Shown here: positions 31,725-44,841 of the stretch, in pieces
Numbering within the stretch: position 1 is the stretch's first letter
Layout: each line of letters begins with the position of its first letter
NCBI GenBank assembly: GCA_900660155.1
Contig: CABFPE010000728.1
Coordinates: forward strand, 111,320 to 175,319
Direction of reading: 5' to 3'
From: Hofstenia miamia
Taxonomy: Eukaryota; Xenacoelomorpha; Acoela; Hofsteniidae
DNA length: 64,000 nucleotides
The notes under the pieces: generated by a model
What the model saw: the letters and a program-made list of their open reading frames with translations, nothing else
Told to the model about the DNA's origin: nothing
The model's database searches: none
Program-made: the position numbers and the translations under genes

Positions 31725-34700
31725 GTTTGCCGTAACAGTTGGACAGTAGGACCACACAACAGCTTTTGGGCTTCTTCAACCATTTCCTTTGCTAAGACGT
31801 CATCCCAAGAGGAAACTTCCACATAACGTGGTCGTCAAGTGACTTGCATGAGTGCCTCCCGTTGTGTGACAATTTCACTGTGTAGCCTGAAGTATTTGAG
31901 CTCTGGTAGTCTAGAGCTGATAGGACCATTGCGCTGCAATATGTTTAATCTCTGAGTAAAGGTATTGTAGAAACGTTCATATAATCTGAGGCTCTTGAGG
32001 GTGATGAGAAGTGTCATCAAGGCGTCGGTATCTGAGGTATGGGCGTCTTCAGCACTGATTCTCGTGTTGGGTTAGAAATGGAGGAAAACCTCCCATAGTG
32101 ATCCCATCCATGTCGCATGATTGACAAAAAGAGAACAATACTCGTTTACCTGCTGTAGTGTAATTTCATCAGGATTAGTGATGCTGGCACATAACATTGT
32201 GATAATCTAGATGCGCTTGGTGACATCATAGTAGCAGGTGATCGTTTCAGCCTTATTTGTCCACATGAGATCTCCTCCCACTTGGAATAAAATTATGACG
32301 CAGGGGTCCAGAGAGTTGATGGTCTTGTGGATGTTCTCCAGTTGGGTAGAAATAGGCTGCCCCTTTTGAAAGATGTCTTTGATTGTGAGCTTCCCATCGA
32401 TATACACCCGCTCAGGATTTCCACCTTCCAATAGTGTATCATGGGTTTCTTTGTATTCCTTGGTTTGCATGGCCCTGTTGACCTCGGCTACTGTAGACAT
32501 GTAGTTGATACGATCAGAGAGGTGTGTGGACACCTTCTTCTTTCCACGGCGGACTCTCCAAGACAGCAGAATGAGCAGGGTCATCAAACAGGGAGGCGGA
32601 ATGCAGAGGAGGTTTGTTTTCTCGACGTTATTTTCCAGATCTGAAAAGCTTGCTTTATTCCTGAGGGAGGCTGTTCTGATTGTAACAGGATAGTTGATTT
32701 TAGCTTCTCGAATGGATTCCCAAAAAGTGCTGTGGAGTCCATGGCTCCATAAATTTTCAATCTGAGGCGTAGTTAGGCGTAGGTGGGCTGTGGTGCACTC
32801 TACGTCCAGGGCGAGTTGTCACCCTGGTGATAGTAGGAGGACCAGCTCTTCATTAGTAAGCATCTCGGTAAGACACCATTTCATAAGACCTAGTATGTCG
32901 TTGTCTCTATTAGGCTTGACAACTCTATCAATGATTGCTGGTTTCTCAGCGAATTCTTCGGGGTGATGCTTGATAGTTAGAATTCTCTCATTATCAGTGA
33001 GGGACCAAGCTGGCGTGAGCTTCAGTGAGACTGTGACTCCTAAAATTTCTCTAAGTTAACAGCTTTGATCAAGGCTTTAATTGCAGGCGATACTTCTATA
33101 GCTGACGAGGATAAAAGCTTTTCTTCGCAGTAGAATTGTTCTGGTGTCTTCATTCTCTTTCCCAAGACAGTGATAGGGATGATCTTGCCATCCTTGGTTG
33201 TTTGCCACTGTGTTCTCGTGAGGTGGCTGTATCCACACTCTGGGTAGTTGAGGCACTCCAGATTGAACAAAATCTCTGTGTGTGATTGAACATTGTGATG
33301 ATCAAGATGCTTGAGGAATTGCTTTGTAGAACCATACTCATAGCGCATGAGCCAGCTAGTGCACAGAGGCTCATACTCTGAATTGAGAGAAGGAAATTTA
33401 GTCTCAGCAGTGGCTCCCCACATATATTTCTGAAAAGATGTTTAAGTCTGAAAAGGCGACTCCTAAATGGTTTATGATCATTTGTGGCAGGAGGCAACCA
33501 AGGGGTCCACTGGATCCAATAAGGCGAGTGTAAAACTTCTCAAAACTTTCCATAGCTTTCTTTGATTTTCCTGGAGAAGCAGGCAATGAACAGGAGTGGA
33601 GCAGCCAATTTTTCACTTTCCAGGCAGTGGGACTGATGGCAATTTTGTGAGGACACTGCTTAGCAAGTTTCTCTCGAGTTGGTTTATCCAGAGGCAGCTG
33701 GATTTGAGGATCAACAGTAAGGAAAGCAGCTAAAACCCACATAGCTCCACGTGATTGGATTGCCAGTGCAAATTTCTCAGAGTATAACTTTTCAGAGAAG
33801 TTTTGGCAGTCTTGTGTGTCATGTGATAGGCGCAACTTGGCTAAGATTTTTTCGACGGATTGATGGTACTGTGAAGTTGGGCTGCGAATGTTGATTATAG
33901 ACCACTCTGTTTCTGGGCTGTGATCTGCTTTTAGGTTCGTCCATACTTCATCAATTTCTTGCAGTGTGGCTGCGCTTTGTGAAAAGGCAAAACTGACATG
34001 GAGATCTGATACGGTAGAGAGGCTGGGCAAGCTGATGTTAATCAACTCCAGAGACTGAGCCTGAATACATGCATTGATAATTAAATGAGTGTTGACTCCA
34101 AGCTGGTGTGTAGGGATCTTTTTGCACATGAGCAGGTCTGTATAGATGATCTTTGTGGCCGAAATGAGTTGGGTGTTGTACATCATAGGCTGGTGTAAGT
34201 TCTCGACTTCATCCGGGATGGTATCTTGGTACTCCTCCTTTAGAAACATGACTAAACATATCTTCTCCACCTTAGCAAGTTGATAGGCGATTTTGATCTT
34301 TTCCATGATCTTTGGGTGAGTTACCTCATTGACACAGAAGAAGTAAACAATTAACAGATTGTCAAAGTCAATGTTGACACACTTGAATTTCTTGATTTTT
34401 TCCTTGCTGTTTAAAAGTTGGCACAGGTGGGACAGGTTGAAGTCTTCATTGAACATGGTGTGGATGGTGCTTTGCCAATAGGGTCGCGCCATGCCAGCTA
34501 ACATCTTGGAGTCGTAACAAATATTTGCATTGACCTTGGGCCTACGCTCTGCATCAATGATGAAGGGAATAATGTCGACGGAACAGGTTAGATCTTTGAT
34601 GTTGAAAGTACATTGTAACTTATTTCTAGTCTCCTTGGATAGATTGTCATGAACTAAATGAACTGCCTTTTGTGTAGCTATGAAGTATGGATGTAGAATC

Positions 34701-34950
34701 TTATCTCCAACCTTAGATGTCTTTGCTTTATGTTCCTCTGCTTTTTGGGATCTAATGCTAGTTGAATCACAGGAGGAAGGACCAGGACTCAGAGGGGGTT
34801 TCGAGTCAACTTGGGATGGGGTTATGTTAGTCAGTTGGGCAAAAGGCACTCTAAGCTCCTCAGAGTCCCGCACAGAGAGTTGTCACCATGCGTAGTCATC
34901 TGAGGTCTGCTCCTGCTCAGAGAGTTGTCTCTGAGCATAGTCAGAGGGAA
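31725..34950 (-). pseudogene. Third ORF of element B (unknown family), broken
   Basis: It is collinear with the third ORF of family A over its whole length. Shared blocks include HPYFIA..(R/K)AVH, IDAE(K/R)RP, ICYDS.ML, NIDF.NLLI.YF, TAWKVKNWLLH-type, WGATAETKF, YPECGY, IIPIT....MKTPEQF, DGKLTI, GDLMW and YYDVTKRI. By eye about half the residues are identical in the best stretches. As in A, no transmembrane or envelope features are visible and the N-terminus is Ser/Pro-rich. It is broken in many places. Confidence 0.75.
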
Positions 34951-37900
34951 GTCCGCTCCCAAGGAGAGAGTTGTCTCCCCTCGTAGTGGTGGCTGCTGCT
35001 ACTGGAGTCCTCTGCTGGGTGCTCTTGCTTTTGTGATGTGCTTTCATCTACTTGTCTCAGTGTTGTTGCTTGTCTCATGGGTTCATCCGTTGTTGCACAC
35101 AGTGTTTGGCTGGTGGGTGATTTTCTGAACTTTTCATGGTTACTAAACAAAGAGATAAGATTAAGGTCCCAATCCTGGGTATTTAAGTGATCTAAATATC
35201 TCTGGTTTCTAGATTTTCATTTAAGCAAAACATGAGTAGCTATGGTGTTGCTACTATTACTGAGGTTACTATCATACTCAACCTGTGTAAGGTCGTCTTT
35301 GGTGACGTTATCATAATATTCAATCTCATTTACACCGTCATTGATGAGAGAAAACTCATTATTATTATTGATGACTGCATTATGTACATCTTTAATGGTT
35401 TGCCTAAGTCACTGAAAATGGGCGACCTTACCATTATTTAATAAGTACCAATGATGATCTAATACTTTTGTTATGATAAATGGTCCTTGCCAATTAGTGG
35501 CAAGTTTTTGTACTTGATTGGCATCAGTAATCTGACGGGGAAAGTAAGTGAAGACAGAATCTCCTTGCTTGTGTAGTATGCCATACAATTTCTTGTCAAA
35601 GTTCCTTTTTTGGTGAATAACTGACTGGTTGGTATTCCGGCATATTGTAAGGTGTACTTCTTTAAATTCTTAAAGCATCTGGTTCACAAAGTTCTCTAAA
35701 GTAGGCTCATTGTACTCCTGGAAAATTACCAATAGCAGTGTGCTCGCCTCCCAGACAAACATGGCCTTGAAAGGGCTAACTTTCATGGTGGAGTGAATGG
35801 CGATGTTGTAAAAGAATTCAACTGCCTCTATTACTCGTCTCCAATTTCAACCAGCAGCTTGGGCTAAGGCTACTCTAATTAACTTAATGATGGTATGGTT
35901 GAGTCATTCAATGACACCATTTGATTGTGGATGGTACACAGTGGTGAAGTTGTGCACTATTTCTAGTTCTTTCATAAGGGTGGCCATCAGGTTGTTCTCA
36001 AACTGGGGACTGAGGTTGGAAACCAACTGTTCCATAGGTCTGAGTTTGAAGATACACTCCTTTATGATCTTTTCTCTGATTACTTCAGCTGTGGTGTTTT
36101 CAAGTGGAATGAAGTTCACATACTTCATGAAGTGGTCGATTAAGACCAGAAGATATTGGAAACCTTCTTCATCTCACGACAATTTCTCAAGGTCCATATG
36201 GACTACTTCATTTGTTCTTTTTGGCGACCTGACTGTGGAGCTCAGCTCTCTATTCTGGGAAATGCCCAGCTCCTTGAAGCAAGCATGCTTTGCATTTATC
36301 AATGACGTCCTGAATGGTATCTCATATCCCTACATTGACATAGTGAGCATTGAAAGTTCTCTCCATCTGTATGATCCTGAGATGTCCACATTTGTGGATC
36401 TTCTGGACAAGGTCCCTCTCAAAGTATTTGGGAATCACCAGATGGTTATTATGGCTATGGGTGTACAAGAGCCCAGCTTCAATGATCTTCCAATGATACC
36501 ATTGGAAATATCTCTTTGCAACATTGCTTATAGCGTGATTTGGGTTCCTAATTTTCATGATAATTTCCAACAAAACTTTGACATGTAGTTGATGGACTGC
36601 AATTTCCATTTCTGATATTTCCTCCTTCACCATGATGGGGAGGATTGCTTTCCCCTTTTGATCTGCATTAATGTCAGGCAAGAGTTCATAGTCACTCACT
36701 GGGATAAACCCAAAAGGAGTCTTCTCACTGGGTGGCTTCCTGAGGTCTCACTCATAACTGGGAAGGGTGGTAAAATAATCTGCATTGAGATGTAATCTCC
36801 CCAGACAGTGGGTGATGGTGAAGGTAAAATCATTTAAGTATTCCAGCCATCAGGCAATGATGGTTGACTTTTTGAGCCAGGCCAGTGCAGAGTTATCAGT
36901 ACAGACAGTGAACTGACATCCTAAAATGAAGAATCAAAACTTCTTCAGGCTCTTGACAAGTGCTAGCATCTTGGATTTTGTTGCTCCATAATTTAGCTTA
37001 GCATTTCAGGGTTTTTAGCTAAAATACTGCACCAGACTTTCCTGACCATTGATGATCTAGCTTAATACACCACTGTTGGCAATGGAGCTTGCATCACAAT
37101 CGACAATAAAATCCTGGGTGTAGTCAGGCGTATTCAAACTTGGGATTCGTCTTAGTTCTTGTTTGACGGCATCCAGCCCCTCCTGTTCAATCCAGGTCCA
37201 ACAAAACTCTACGTTTTTTCAAAGCAAAGTAGAGATGTGTTTTGTTCTATTGGCAAGCTTGGGAATGAATGAGCCATAATAGTTGAGAAAGCCCATCAAG
37301 CATTGGACGTCCTTGCGTGAGCATGGAGTCTCAATAAAATTGAGGTGGTCTTTCACATCAGTTTTTATGGATATTCTTCCAGGTTCAATCACTCTTCCTA
37401 GGAAGGTAACTCAAGGTGAGATAAGCAAACACTTATTCCCATTAACCTAGAGACCAGAGTCATACAGTATCTTCAGAGTGTGACCCAACTTGTCTAAATG
37501 TTCAGAGAATGTGTGTCCAGCAATGAGAATATCATCCATATATGCTGTAATCCCTGGTTCAAGAACATTGGCCCCATTCCATAACACATGTGTAACATAA
37601 CACTGAAAAGTAGCCAGAGCATTCCAAACCCTGAAGGCCATATATTTCCCCTCAAAAAGGCCATACAGCATGATAAAAGTGGTTTTTGGGATGTTGGCAG
37701 GCTTCATAGGTATCTGCCAATAGGCTCTACAGAGATCTAAGCATGAGAACAAACTGTACTTGCTGGAATCATATAGGAGGTCCTCAATGCAAGGTAACGG
37801 GTATGCATCTTTAACAGTGATATCATTGAGGCGTCTAAAGTTGACACAGAGGCAATACTTGTTGCCTTGACGAATAAATACAGTGGGTGCCACATATGGG

Positions 37901-38850
37901 CTGTTGCTGTTCCAGATAATACTGGCCTTGTTTAAGTCACTAAGGATCTGTTCATAGTCTGCTTGTAAATTCTCTGGTACTTGCTGAACTGGCAACTGAA
38001 TGGGCTGATCACTCTTGGTTTTGATTGCATGTTGTTCCCCAATGGCTTTACCAACACTAATAGAGCCGTAATTGAATGAATCATGTTGCTGGCACAGAAG
38101 AGCAGATAATGCATCATGTTCCTGGGGACTCAGATGTCTGTGAGTCATCTCATTGACTATTGGGATCTGTACTGGATCACTGGGTTGCTTCAGATCATGA
38201 ATTGTGGTGAGAACTGGTAAACAAGCAGCAGCTTTAAGTTTGAGTCAGACCAGAGTTGCAATGATAGATATCTTAGTTGGGTTCATTTGGAGGCCATGGA
38301 GGTGTTTTCCTCTTTGCCCTGCAATCATGACATCACCCTTGTAAGAGGAGCTAGTAGTGACAGCTACTCATTGCCAGTGCCAGGGTTCTACTACAATGTT
38401 ATCAGAAAGTGTTAATGAGATTTCTTGGTTGCAGAGGGCAGTAAGCTCTTCCTGCGACTCACTTTCACAGATAGAGATCATGTTGTTTCCATAATCTATC
38501 ACACAGGCATTCTTCTATAGGAAATCATTTCCAAGAATGACATCATATGGCAGAGTCTGATTGCAAGTGTCCACCACAATATGGTCCACTAAGAAGCATT
38601 ATTGGCATATTTGTAATTCCAGATCATTTATTTGACCATTCAGTGTGATAGGATTTCCTGAGGCATCCAACAAGCACACTGAGGATGGTAACAAATCCTT
38701 TCTCTGTAAGCAAAGCTTGTCACAACAGGTGTTGCTTATTATGGAAGCATAGGCTCCCATATCAATAGTAACATTGATCAATAATCCATTCACATCCTCA
38801 GGGATGATGTTAGTACACAGTAATGAAGTTACCACTAAGACATCATGCAC
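34941..38850 (-). pseudogene. pol of element B, heavily broken
   Basis: Recognisable pieces on the minus strand are a protease remnant (ATIDMG-type, near 38750), a reverse transcriptase (LNDITVKDAYPLP, then YMDDILIA near 37535), an RNase H remnant (about 36900-37100), and an integrase with a zinc region, a catalytic core (HPQSNGVIE near 35905) and a GPF/Y module. Reverse transcriptase identity to family A is roughly three quarters by eye. There are many breaks. Confidence 0.8.
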
Positions 38851-38879
38851 ATGGTTTCTGGGAGGCAGAGCTCCATCTA

Positions 38880-40711
38880 ATTTAAAGGACTGACAGACTC
38901 AACAAGGGTGTTGGGAGTACACACTTCAGCTGACAGCTCTTCAATGATGAAACCATCTCCATCCACAATTAGATGAATACCTGTACCACTCTGTGTCTGA
39001 ATGTGAGCTGATTGTCATTCATTGTCTGACTTTTCTGCACTACAGCAGAGCTTGAAGAGGTCAATGTTTTGGAGGCAATTTGACCTATCTTTAAATCACT
39101 GGCATCTTTCTCAATGTGTGTTGTGTTCTGTAACATAGATGATGCTGATTGCCTTCTTAATGATGGAATTCAAGTCATCCTCCAGATTGCATTTAAGTTT
39201 GAGGCAGCTCCTAATGGTAGAAGGGAATCCCTGACAAATATATGAAAAGATATCATGTTGCGAGTACTCTCAAATTAACTTGCTGAAGTGAAAGAGTCTA
39301 TCAACCTGAGTAATATAGGTCCTGACATCATCTCCCTTTTTAAAGGAGAGATCACATAAAAGCATCTTGTACTGCTGTTTTATGTGAGGTGCTTTGTAGT
39401 GGTCCTTGAAGTGACCAACAAGTAATTGATAATTTGTTTTGACTTCTCTATCCAGCATCATGTATTGATTGTATGCAAGGCCTTGAAGGTACATGGGGAA
39501 TTGCGTCACAGCAGTATCTTAGGTAGTTTTATATTGCTTCATCATAAGCTCAAAAAGAAAGAGCCCCTCTTTGAATGACTGAAAAATTTTGTCTATCTTT
39601 CCAGTAAATTTGAGCAACAATGAGTGCTGATTGAAAAGATTTCCTGATTTGCTTCCTGATGCTTCTGTGGGCAGAATAGACAGGGTAAAGCATGGTCCAT
39701 GAGTTTTTGTAGACCTGGTAGGGTTACTCAGAGGAGGAGGTGGAACAAACATAGCAGTTGGAGTAACTGTGACATTAATGGGTGCTGTGGGCACTGCTGT
39801 TGCACTTAGGGTATAAGAGCCTGGTGTAGCTATGGTAGTTAGTGTAGAAACTTGTGAAAGAGCAGACTGAGTAAATGTAGGGGCTCCAACTGTAAAAGAG
39901 GTAATGGGGTGACAAATGAGGGCATCACTGGGGATGTTGTAGGTGCTAATGGAGCACAAGAAAAGTGAGCAGAAAATGTCTGTGATATAATATGTGAAAA
40001 CCTTTCAGAGAGACCATCAAGGGCATTGTCCAAAAAGGCGCAAGTGACATACTCTGGTTCTCCTGACAAGATCAGTGGAGAGCATGGGGTTGATTCCTGA
40101 ATTTGCATTTCTAATGCTGAAATCAAGTTGAGCAAGTGTCACTCATGCTGCCAAGCTTCAGTGGCTTGGTGTTGTATCTCTACTTGCAATGCATCAAGGC
40201 AGGCTTCACAGGAGCAGCACTGGGAGATCTGCTCTGAAAGAGCTTCTCTAAGCTGATCAACTTTGGTTGTCAGTAACTCTGGAGGAGGTGACAATGGCTT
40301 ATATAAAATAAATGGGTTTGACAAGTTAGCAGGAGTAGGAGTCTCATGCAGAAAAACTTTGGAAGGTGTAGACATAGCAAAAACAGGTTTGGTGGGGGTA
40401 GGATTAGGTAAAGCAACAATAGAATTAAATCTAATGGTGTGAGGGACAGTGTCCAAGCTGCCAGCACTCAAACAAGGGAAACCCTGAGTGGGATTCCCAT
40501 TACAAGAAATAGACAAATCCATATCCATAGTAAATGAGAATAAGTAACAAGTAAATATAAAGCAAGAGAAAAGGTTCCAAAAATAATTCCAATAATGTAG
40601 GAGAAACATCCAACTGTGTGGGAGAAATAAAAGCAACTGACAATGGTAGCAAGGCATAGGTGCAACAGTCATTCCAAATTCTAGAATAATGAGACAACAC
40701 CAATATGGCAC
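38880..40711 (-). pseudogene. gag of element B, broken
   Basis: It has a capsid-like block (LAYNQYMMLDREVKTNYQLL, then DHYKAPHIKQQYK) that matches family A gag, and a Pro/Thr/Ser-rich N-terminal half after MDMDLSISCNG at about 40520. The zinc-knuckle region is badly decayed. The frame stays open upstream of MDMD through a strongly hydrophobic stretch to about 40711. Several breaks are present. Confidence 0.7.
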
Positions 40712-40910
40712 TAAGAATTGGTAAGAATAGAATCAAGGCTCAGTAACAGCATCAGATCACAGAATCAAAAATGTAGAATTATGTATGAGGTAAAATTGTA
40801 CATCAATAGGTAGTGAAATAGATCATGGTCAGGGGAAATCCATCCTGGCTGACTCACACCCAGTAGAAAATGAAACCAAATACAATAAGAAAACACTAGA
40901 ACAGTTCTGT

Positions 40911-40928
40911 ATCACGTCAGGGTCACCA
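40911..40928 (-). other. Primer-binding site of element B (tRNA-Trp type)
   Basis: Directly inside the 5' LTR the element's strand reads TGGTGACCCTGACGTGAT. From memory, the complement of the eukaryotic tRNA-Trp 3' end is TGGTGACCCCGACGTGAT, i.e. 17 of 18 bases. The one difference is a CpG-type C-to-T change. Confidence 0.7.
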
Positions 40929-41438
40929 TGTAGAATCACAGGGTGTGTCTAGCAGCTTGAGTGGTACAAGGTTGCAAAGAATTACCATTGCCAAGAGTGG
41001 CCCATACTCTAACAAAACAAATGAAGATTGGTAGTTTGCCAATTTCACTGTAGAAAAAAGAACCAATACCATTTCCAAGAAGGCATTCCAGCTAGTGACC
41101 AATTTACACAGCATCTCACCAAAGCCAAATCATTAGAATGTTATCCAGTGAGAATGAAATTTATTTGATGATTGATTACAATAAGTTCCCTATTTTATAC
41201 AGAGAAACAGTAAATATTTACTGTTTTACAAAATTCACTTCTTTCCCTCACAAATTGAATGAGCAATTACATGTACTCTTTTATCAAGGAGACAATTACA
41301 ATAAATTTGAATATTAAGGTTGAAACTCTAAAAGTTAATAAAAACCACTAAACAATTGATGGTAATAGCACTGAATTAATTAAGGAGAGTGCCAATAAGT
41401 AAAAATAAAATAAACAAGAGGCCCTGAGTGACTCTACA
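40929..41438 (-). repeat. Element B 5' LTR (510 bp)
   Basis: It shares both ends and most of its sequence with the 3' LTR but is about 350 bp shorter overall and carries a short segment absent from the other. I find no CpG in it. Many differences from the 3' LTR are CG to TG or CA. Confidence 0.88.
41205..41226. promoter_or_regulatory. 22-bp palindrome in B 5' LTR
   Basis: This is the counterpart of 31471-31492. Both arms have lost their CpG (ACGG to ACAG, CCGT to CTGT), leaving a perfect palindrome. Confidence 0.6.
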
Positions 41439-42347
41439 GTAGCAATAATAACAAATTTAATTAACAAATGAAATGCATAACAACAGAAGTTCTATTCATA
41501 CATGTAGCCCTAAAGAATATGCTAGCTGAGCTGCACCACTCTAGGTGCTCCTTAACTAAATTGAAATGGTTTTAGAAAATCATAATTTAAGTAAAGTAAA
41601 GTTAAAAATACAATGTATCTGAGTTTACTCTCAATTAATAACAAAATGAATATTAAAGCTAATATATATATACAAACAAAGGCAATTACAATCTAATAAG
41701 AAATTGCATACTGTTGCCAATATGAGTAAATAATAGACAAGTTCTAAATGATAGTCTGCAATGGTCAGAAATACTGTGTAATTTAACAGAAATATCTAAA
41801 ACTAAAACAACACCATTGTCAAAAATAAGAATTGTCAAATTTTAAATTGAGAATTGTAATTAATAAGTTCATATTACAATTGTTGAAATTGAAATCCACA
41901 ATTAAAGGCAATTATGCTACTAGATCTCATAGCATCTAAAGCCTATATATATATATATATATATATATTCATTAATGAATTTTCCTGGCTTGCTGTTCTT
42001 ATAATTGCACTGTGCAAAATCAAATTGTACAAAAGAGCAACATTCATTGATTCTAAATTGGATTTTTGCATAGATTACAAAAATCATATTTATTTTGTCA
42101 ATTAGTTACAGATTTTCTACAAATTTGAATTTCATACTTTTAGGGGTGAAAACATGCAGGGGATTGGTGTTGTTGCCTTAAATGTACTATTTAATTACTG
42201 TAATGCTCCTTAGAGATATAAGGCTTTGCAGTTATAGTAAGCAAATATAATTTGGTTTGTGTAAACATAGTACCCTGGTGGCTGAGTTAAGCAATCTTTG
42301 TATTGAAGCATCACATTCTAAGCTATGTTTACATTAGATTTTAGCTA
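41439..42347. other. CpG-poor AT-rich flank of element B
   Basis: It includes a TA microsatellite at about 41944-41968. No gene or RNA is recognised. Confidence 0.5.
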
Positions 42348-43746
42348 ATGCCTCAATCTTGTAAAGTGCATCCTAATAGCTTCTGTTATATTTGTGGCCA
42401 GTTTACACAGAAATGCAATCAACATAATATCTCCAGCCAAAATAAACAATTGTATGCAGTACATCTTCATCCTTGCAAGATTGGTGATCAGAATAGATTG
42501 GGGTAACCTCACACATGTTGTGTTAATTGTCAAGCTCAATTGGCAACATGGTATAGTAAAGGAACTGCATTACCATTTGGTATACTAATGATGTGAGATG
42601 AACCCACAAATCATGCTATAGACTGCTACTTCTGCATGACCAAAGTAAGAAATTTCAGAAGAGCATCAATAAGAAATATCTCATAACCAAATATTTGCAT
42701 CAGCTATGTGGCCTGTTTTTCATAATGATTTGATTCCAATTCCCATAACACCAATTGTTTTGGAAGCACTGAATGATGATAGGTCAAGTGTGTTTACATC
42801 TGAAGATGGAGAGAGTCATGATGAAATATATGCTTGTGATGTAAACTTTTTACCAAAATATTCTCACAGGTAGATCTCAATGACTTTACAAAACATTTAA
42901 TCCTGACAAAAGATTTGAGCAAGTTTTTTTCTCCTTGATTCAGGAACCCAATCTACTTGAAACTGGAGTAAATGTTTTGTCATTCAACAAATGCTCTATA
43001 TACTTTGTTCACTTTTTCAGCATGGAAGATTAAATTTGCTACTGCACTTATATATTTGGGTTTTTTGAAATTCTTGGATGTTAATACAATCTTTATATAT
43101 GGCACTTATTCATTGACAGTTAAAAATGCAGCAGCAAAGCAGTTTTACTCCATATTGGAAATATTTTGCTTCTGTTCTTGTTGCTTATTCAGTTAGTATG
43201 TGTGAAACCTATGAAAACATCATAACTATTTTTTCAATAATCAAATACTTTAAACACCAATAGCCACTGTGTGCTGACCTTAAAGTTGTAGGAAATGTAA
43301 CAGGTTTGCAGGAAGGATACACAAAGTACTGTTGCTTCTTGTGTGAGTGAGACAGCAGAGACCATCCCCAACACTATATAGAAAAATTTGGCCTGAAAGA
43401 AGAACATCAGTAGAAGGAGTAAAGAGCATACATCATCAACTAATTGTTCTATCTGAAAAAAAGTTTTACCACCACTACATTTATAACTGGAGTTCTCTAA
43501 GTGATTTGTTAAAGCTGTTGATAAGAATGGTCCTCTAATGATGAATTTGCATGACAAATTTCCGAAGCTATCCAGGACAAAAGTTCAAGAAGATATCTTT
43601 ATTGGACCACAGATTCACAAGTTAATAACAAATAGTGAATTCAATAATCTTATGAATGATAGTGAGAAAAAAGCTTGGGAATCCTTTTGTAACATTGTGA
43701 ATTGTTTCTCCTTGGTCAGAACAGAAATCCAAACTACAGATGAATA
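42348..43746 (+). pseudogene. Decayed copy of a multi-copy arthropod gene family of unknown function
   Basis: From ATG at 42348 the plus strand reads MPQSCKVHPNSFCYICGQFT, then (in shifting frames) PHTCCVNCQAQL, TNHAIDCYFCM, MWPVFHNDLIPIP, SMCETYENI, DLKVVGNVTGLQEGYTKYCC, FLCE.DSRDHPQHYI, a block near 43540-43600 and GPQIHKLITNSEFNNL..SEKKAWESF. This ordered set (CFVCG near the start, DCYFC, a Y..LGHSV.M.ETYEN-like block, GDLKV...G.QGGYTK.PCFLC.WDSR..., FVGPQIRK) is one I remember from abundant uncharacterised arthropod proteins of about 600-800 residues, probably transposon-associated. Stops occur at about 42500 and 42594 and several frame changes follow, so it is a pseudogene. The C-terminal part is lost or unrecognisable. 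Confidence 0.65.
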
Positions 43747-44841
43747 ATTTATGAAATTTGAGAATCTAAAAGTCCATGGTATGTAAGATGTCCTTAAAAG
43801 ACCACTTTCTGGACTCATACTTAGACTTATTCTAAAAAAATCTTTGCAATATTATTGATAAGCATAGGGAACAAATATCAGCATGTCAAAGTTGACTATA
43901 ATTTGATGAAATGGTTTCTGTTAATTTTTTAAAGTTAAAATTTGTTGTATATCAGTGGAAGATTGAATTTTAATAAGAAATAAAATTTTGTAAAAATGTT
44001 TGAAGCATATTACTAGAGGATTGATTTGAAATTATTTCTTCATTAAACTGTATGATCAAGATTGAATAGTGAAAAAAATTCTCTCAAAAAGCTAACCATA
44101 TTTCCAAGCAATTGAGTTCATGAAATTTTTTCTTAAAAATTATTAATAGGTAACCAAGAATTTAATGAAAAATGAAATGTGTGCTATTTGAAGGATTGCC
44201 ACAAACTCCTTGATAATGCACTATATTCTATTCTTAAGAAAAACTAAATTTCATTTCATGTAATCACATCTAAATAATAAATATTTCAGTTGAGCATTAA
44301 AAGAAATAATATTAAAAGAAAATAATATTAAAATTTCATATTATATTGTAATGTCACTCTCACAAATTTTGATGATATTTGTATTTAAATTCAATACTGT
44401 GTAGTAAGCAAAATAATTTCAATATTTTTCCTGTCATATTACAGAGAAACAACAATATGGGAATATTATTAGTAGCCTATTATGTATTTGCCTTGCAGAG
44501 AGTATTGTGATTCATATATATATTACAAATTTTTATGAAATTTTAAACATAGCACAGTTATATCCAATTACATTGTATCATAGTATGCTCACTATAAGCT
44601 AAACTCAATAAATAGGTTTTGTCTGCTTAAATCTATCAAATGTCAAAGTTTAGAGAAATATCTGATGCTGATAGATTCACAATAGTAGCATTACATGATG
44701 TCAGATAGCAGCTTACTTTTTCAAGGTGTTCACATCAATTCAAATAAGATTGTGATCTAGAATAGGACAAGTAAGAACTCAATGCTATGTCAGAATATTT
44801 CATCATAATCAGCATTGATAACCTATGACTGTCTCCTGAGG
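43747..44841. other. AT-rich, CpG-poor DNA
   Basis: No gene, repeat family or RNA is recognised. It ends abruptly where family A LTR sequence starts at 44842. Confidence 0.5.

Larger units (their letters stand above)
30843..41438 (-). mobile_element. Ty3/gypsy-type LTR retrotransposon, family B, full-span insertion
   Basis: Both LTRs are present (30843-31704 and 40929-41438), with TGTAGA...TCTACA ends and the duplicated target GTAG at 30839-30842 and 41439-41442. The internal region of about 9.2 kb has leader, gag, pol and third ORF in the same order as family A, with about half to three quarters amino-acid identity by eye depending on the domain. The LTRs differ in length and at many CpG-type positions, so the insertion is markedly older than the A copies. 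It is heavily broken, probably well over fifteen breaks. Confidence 0.9.
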
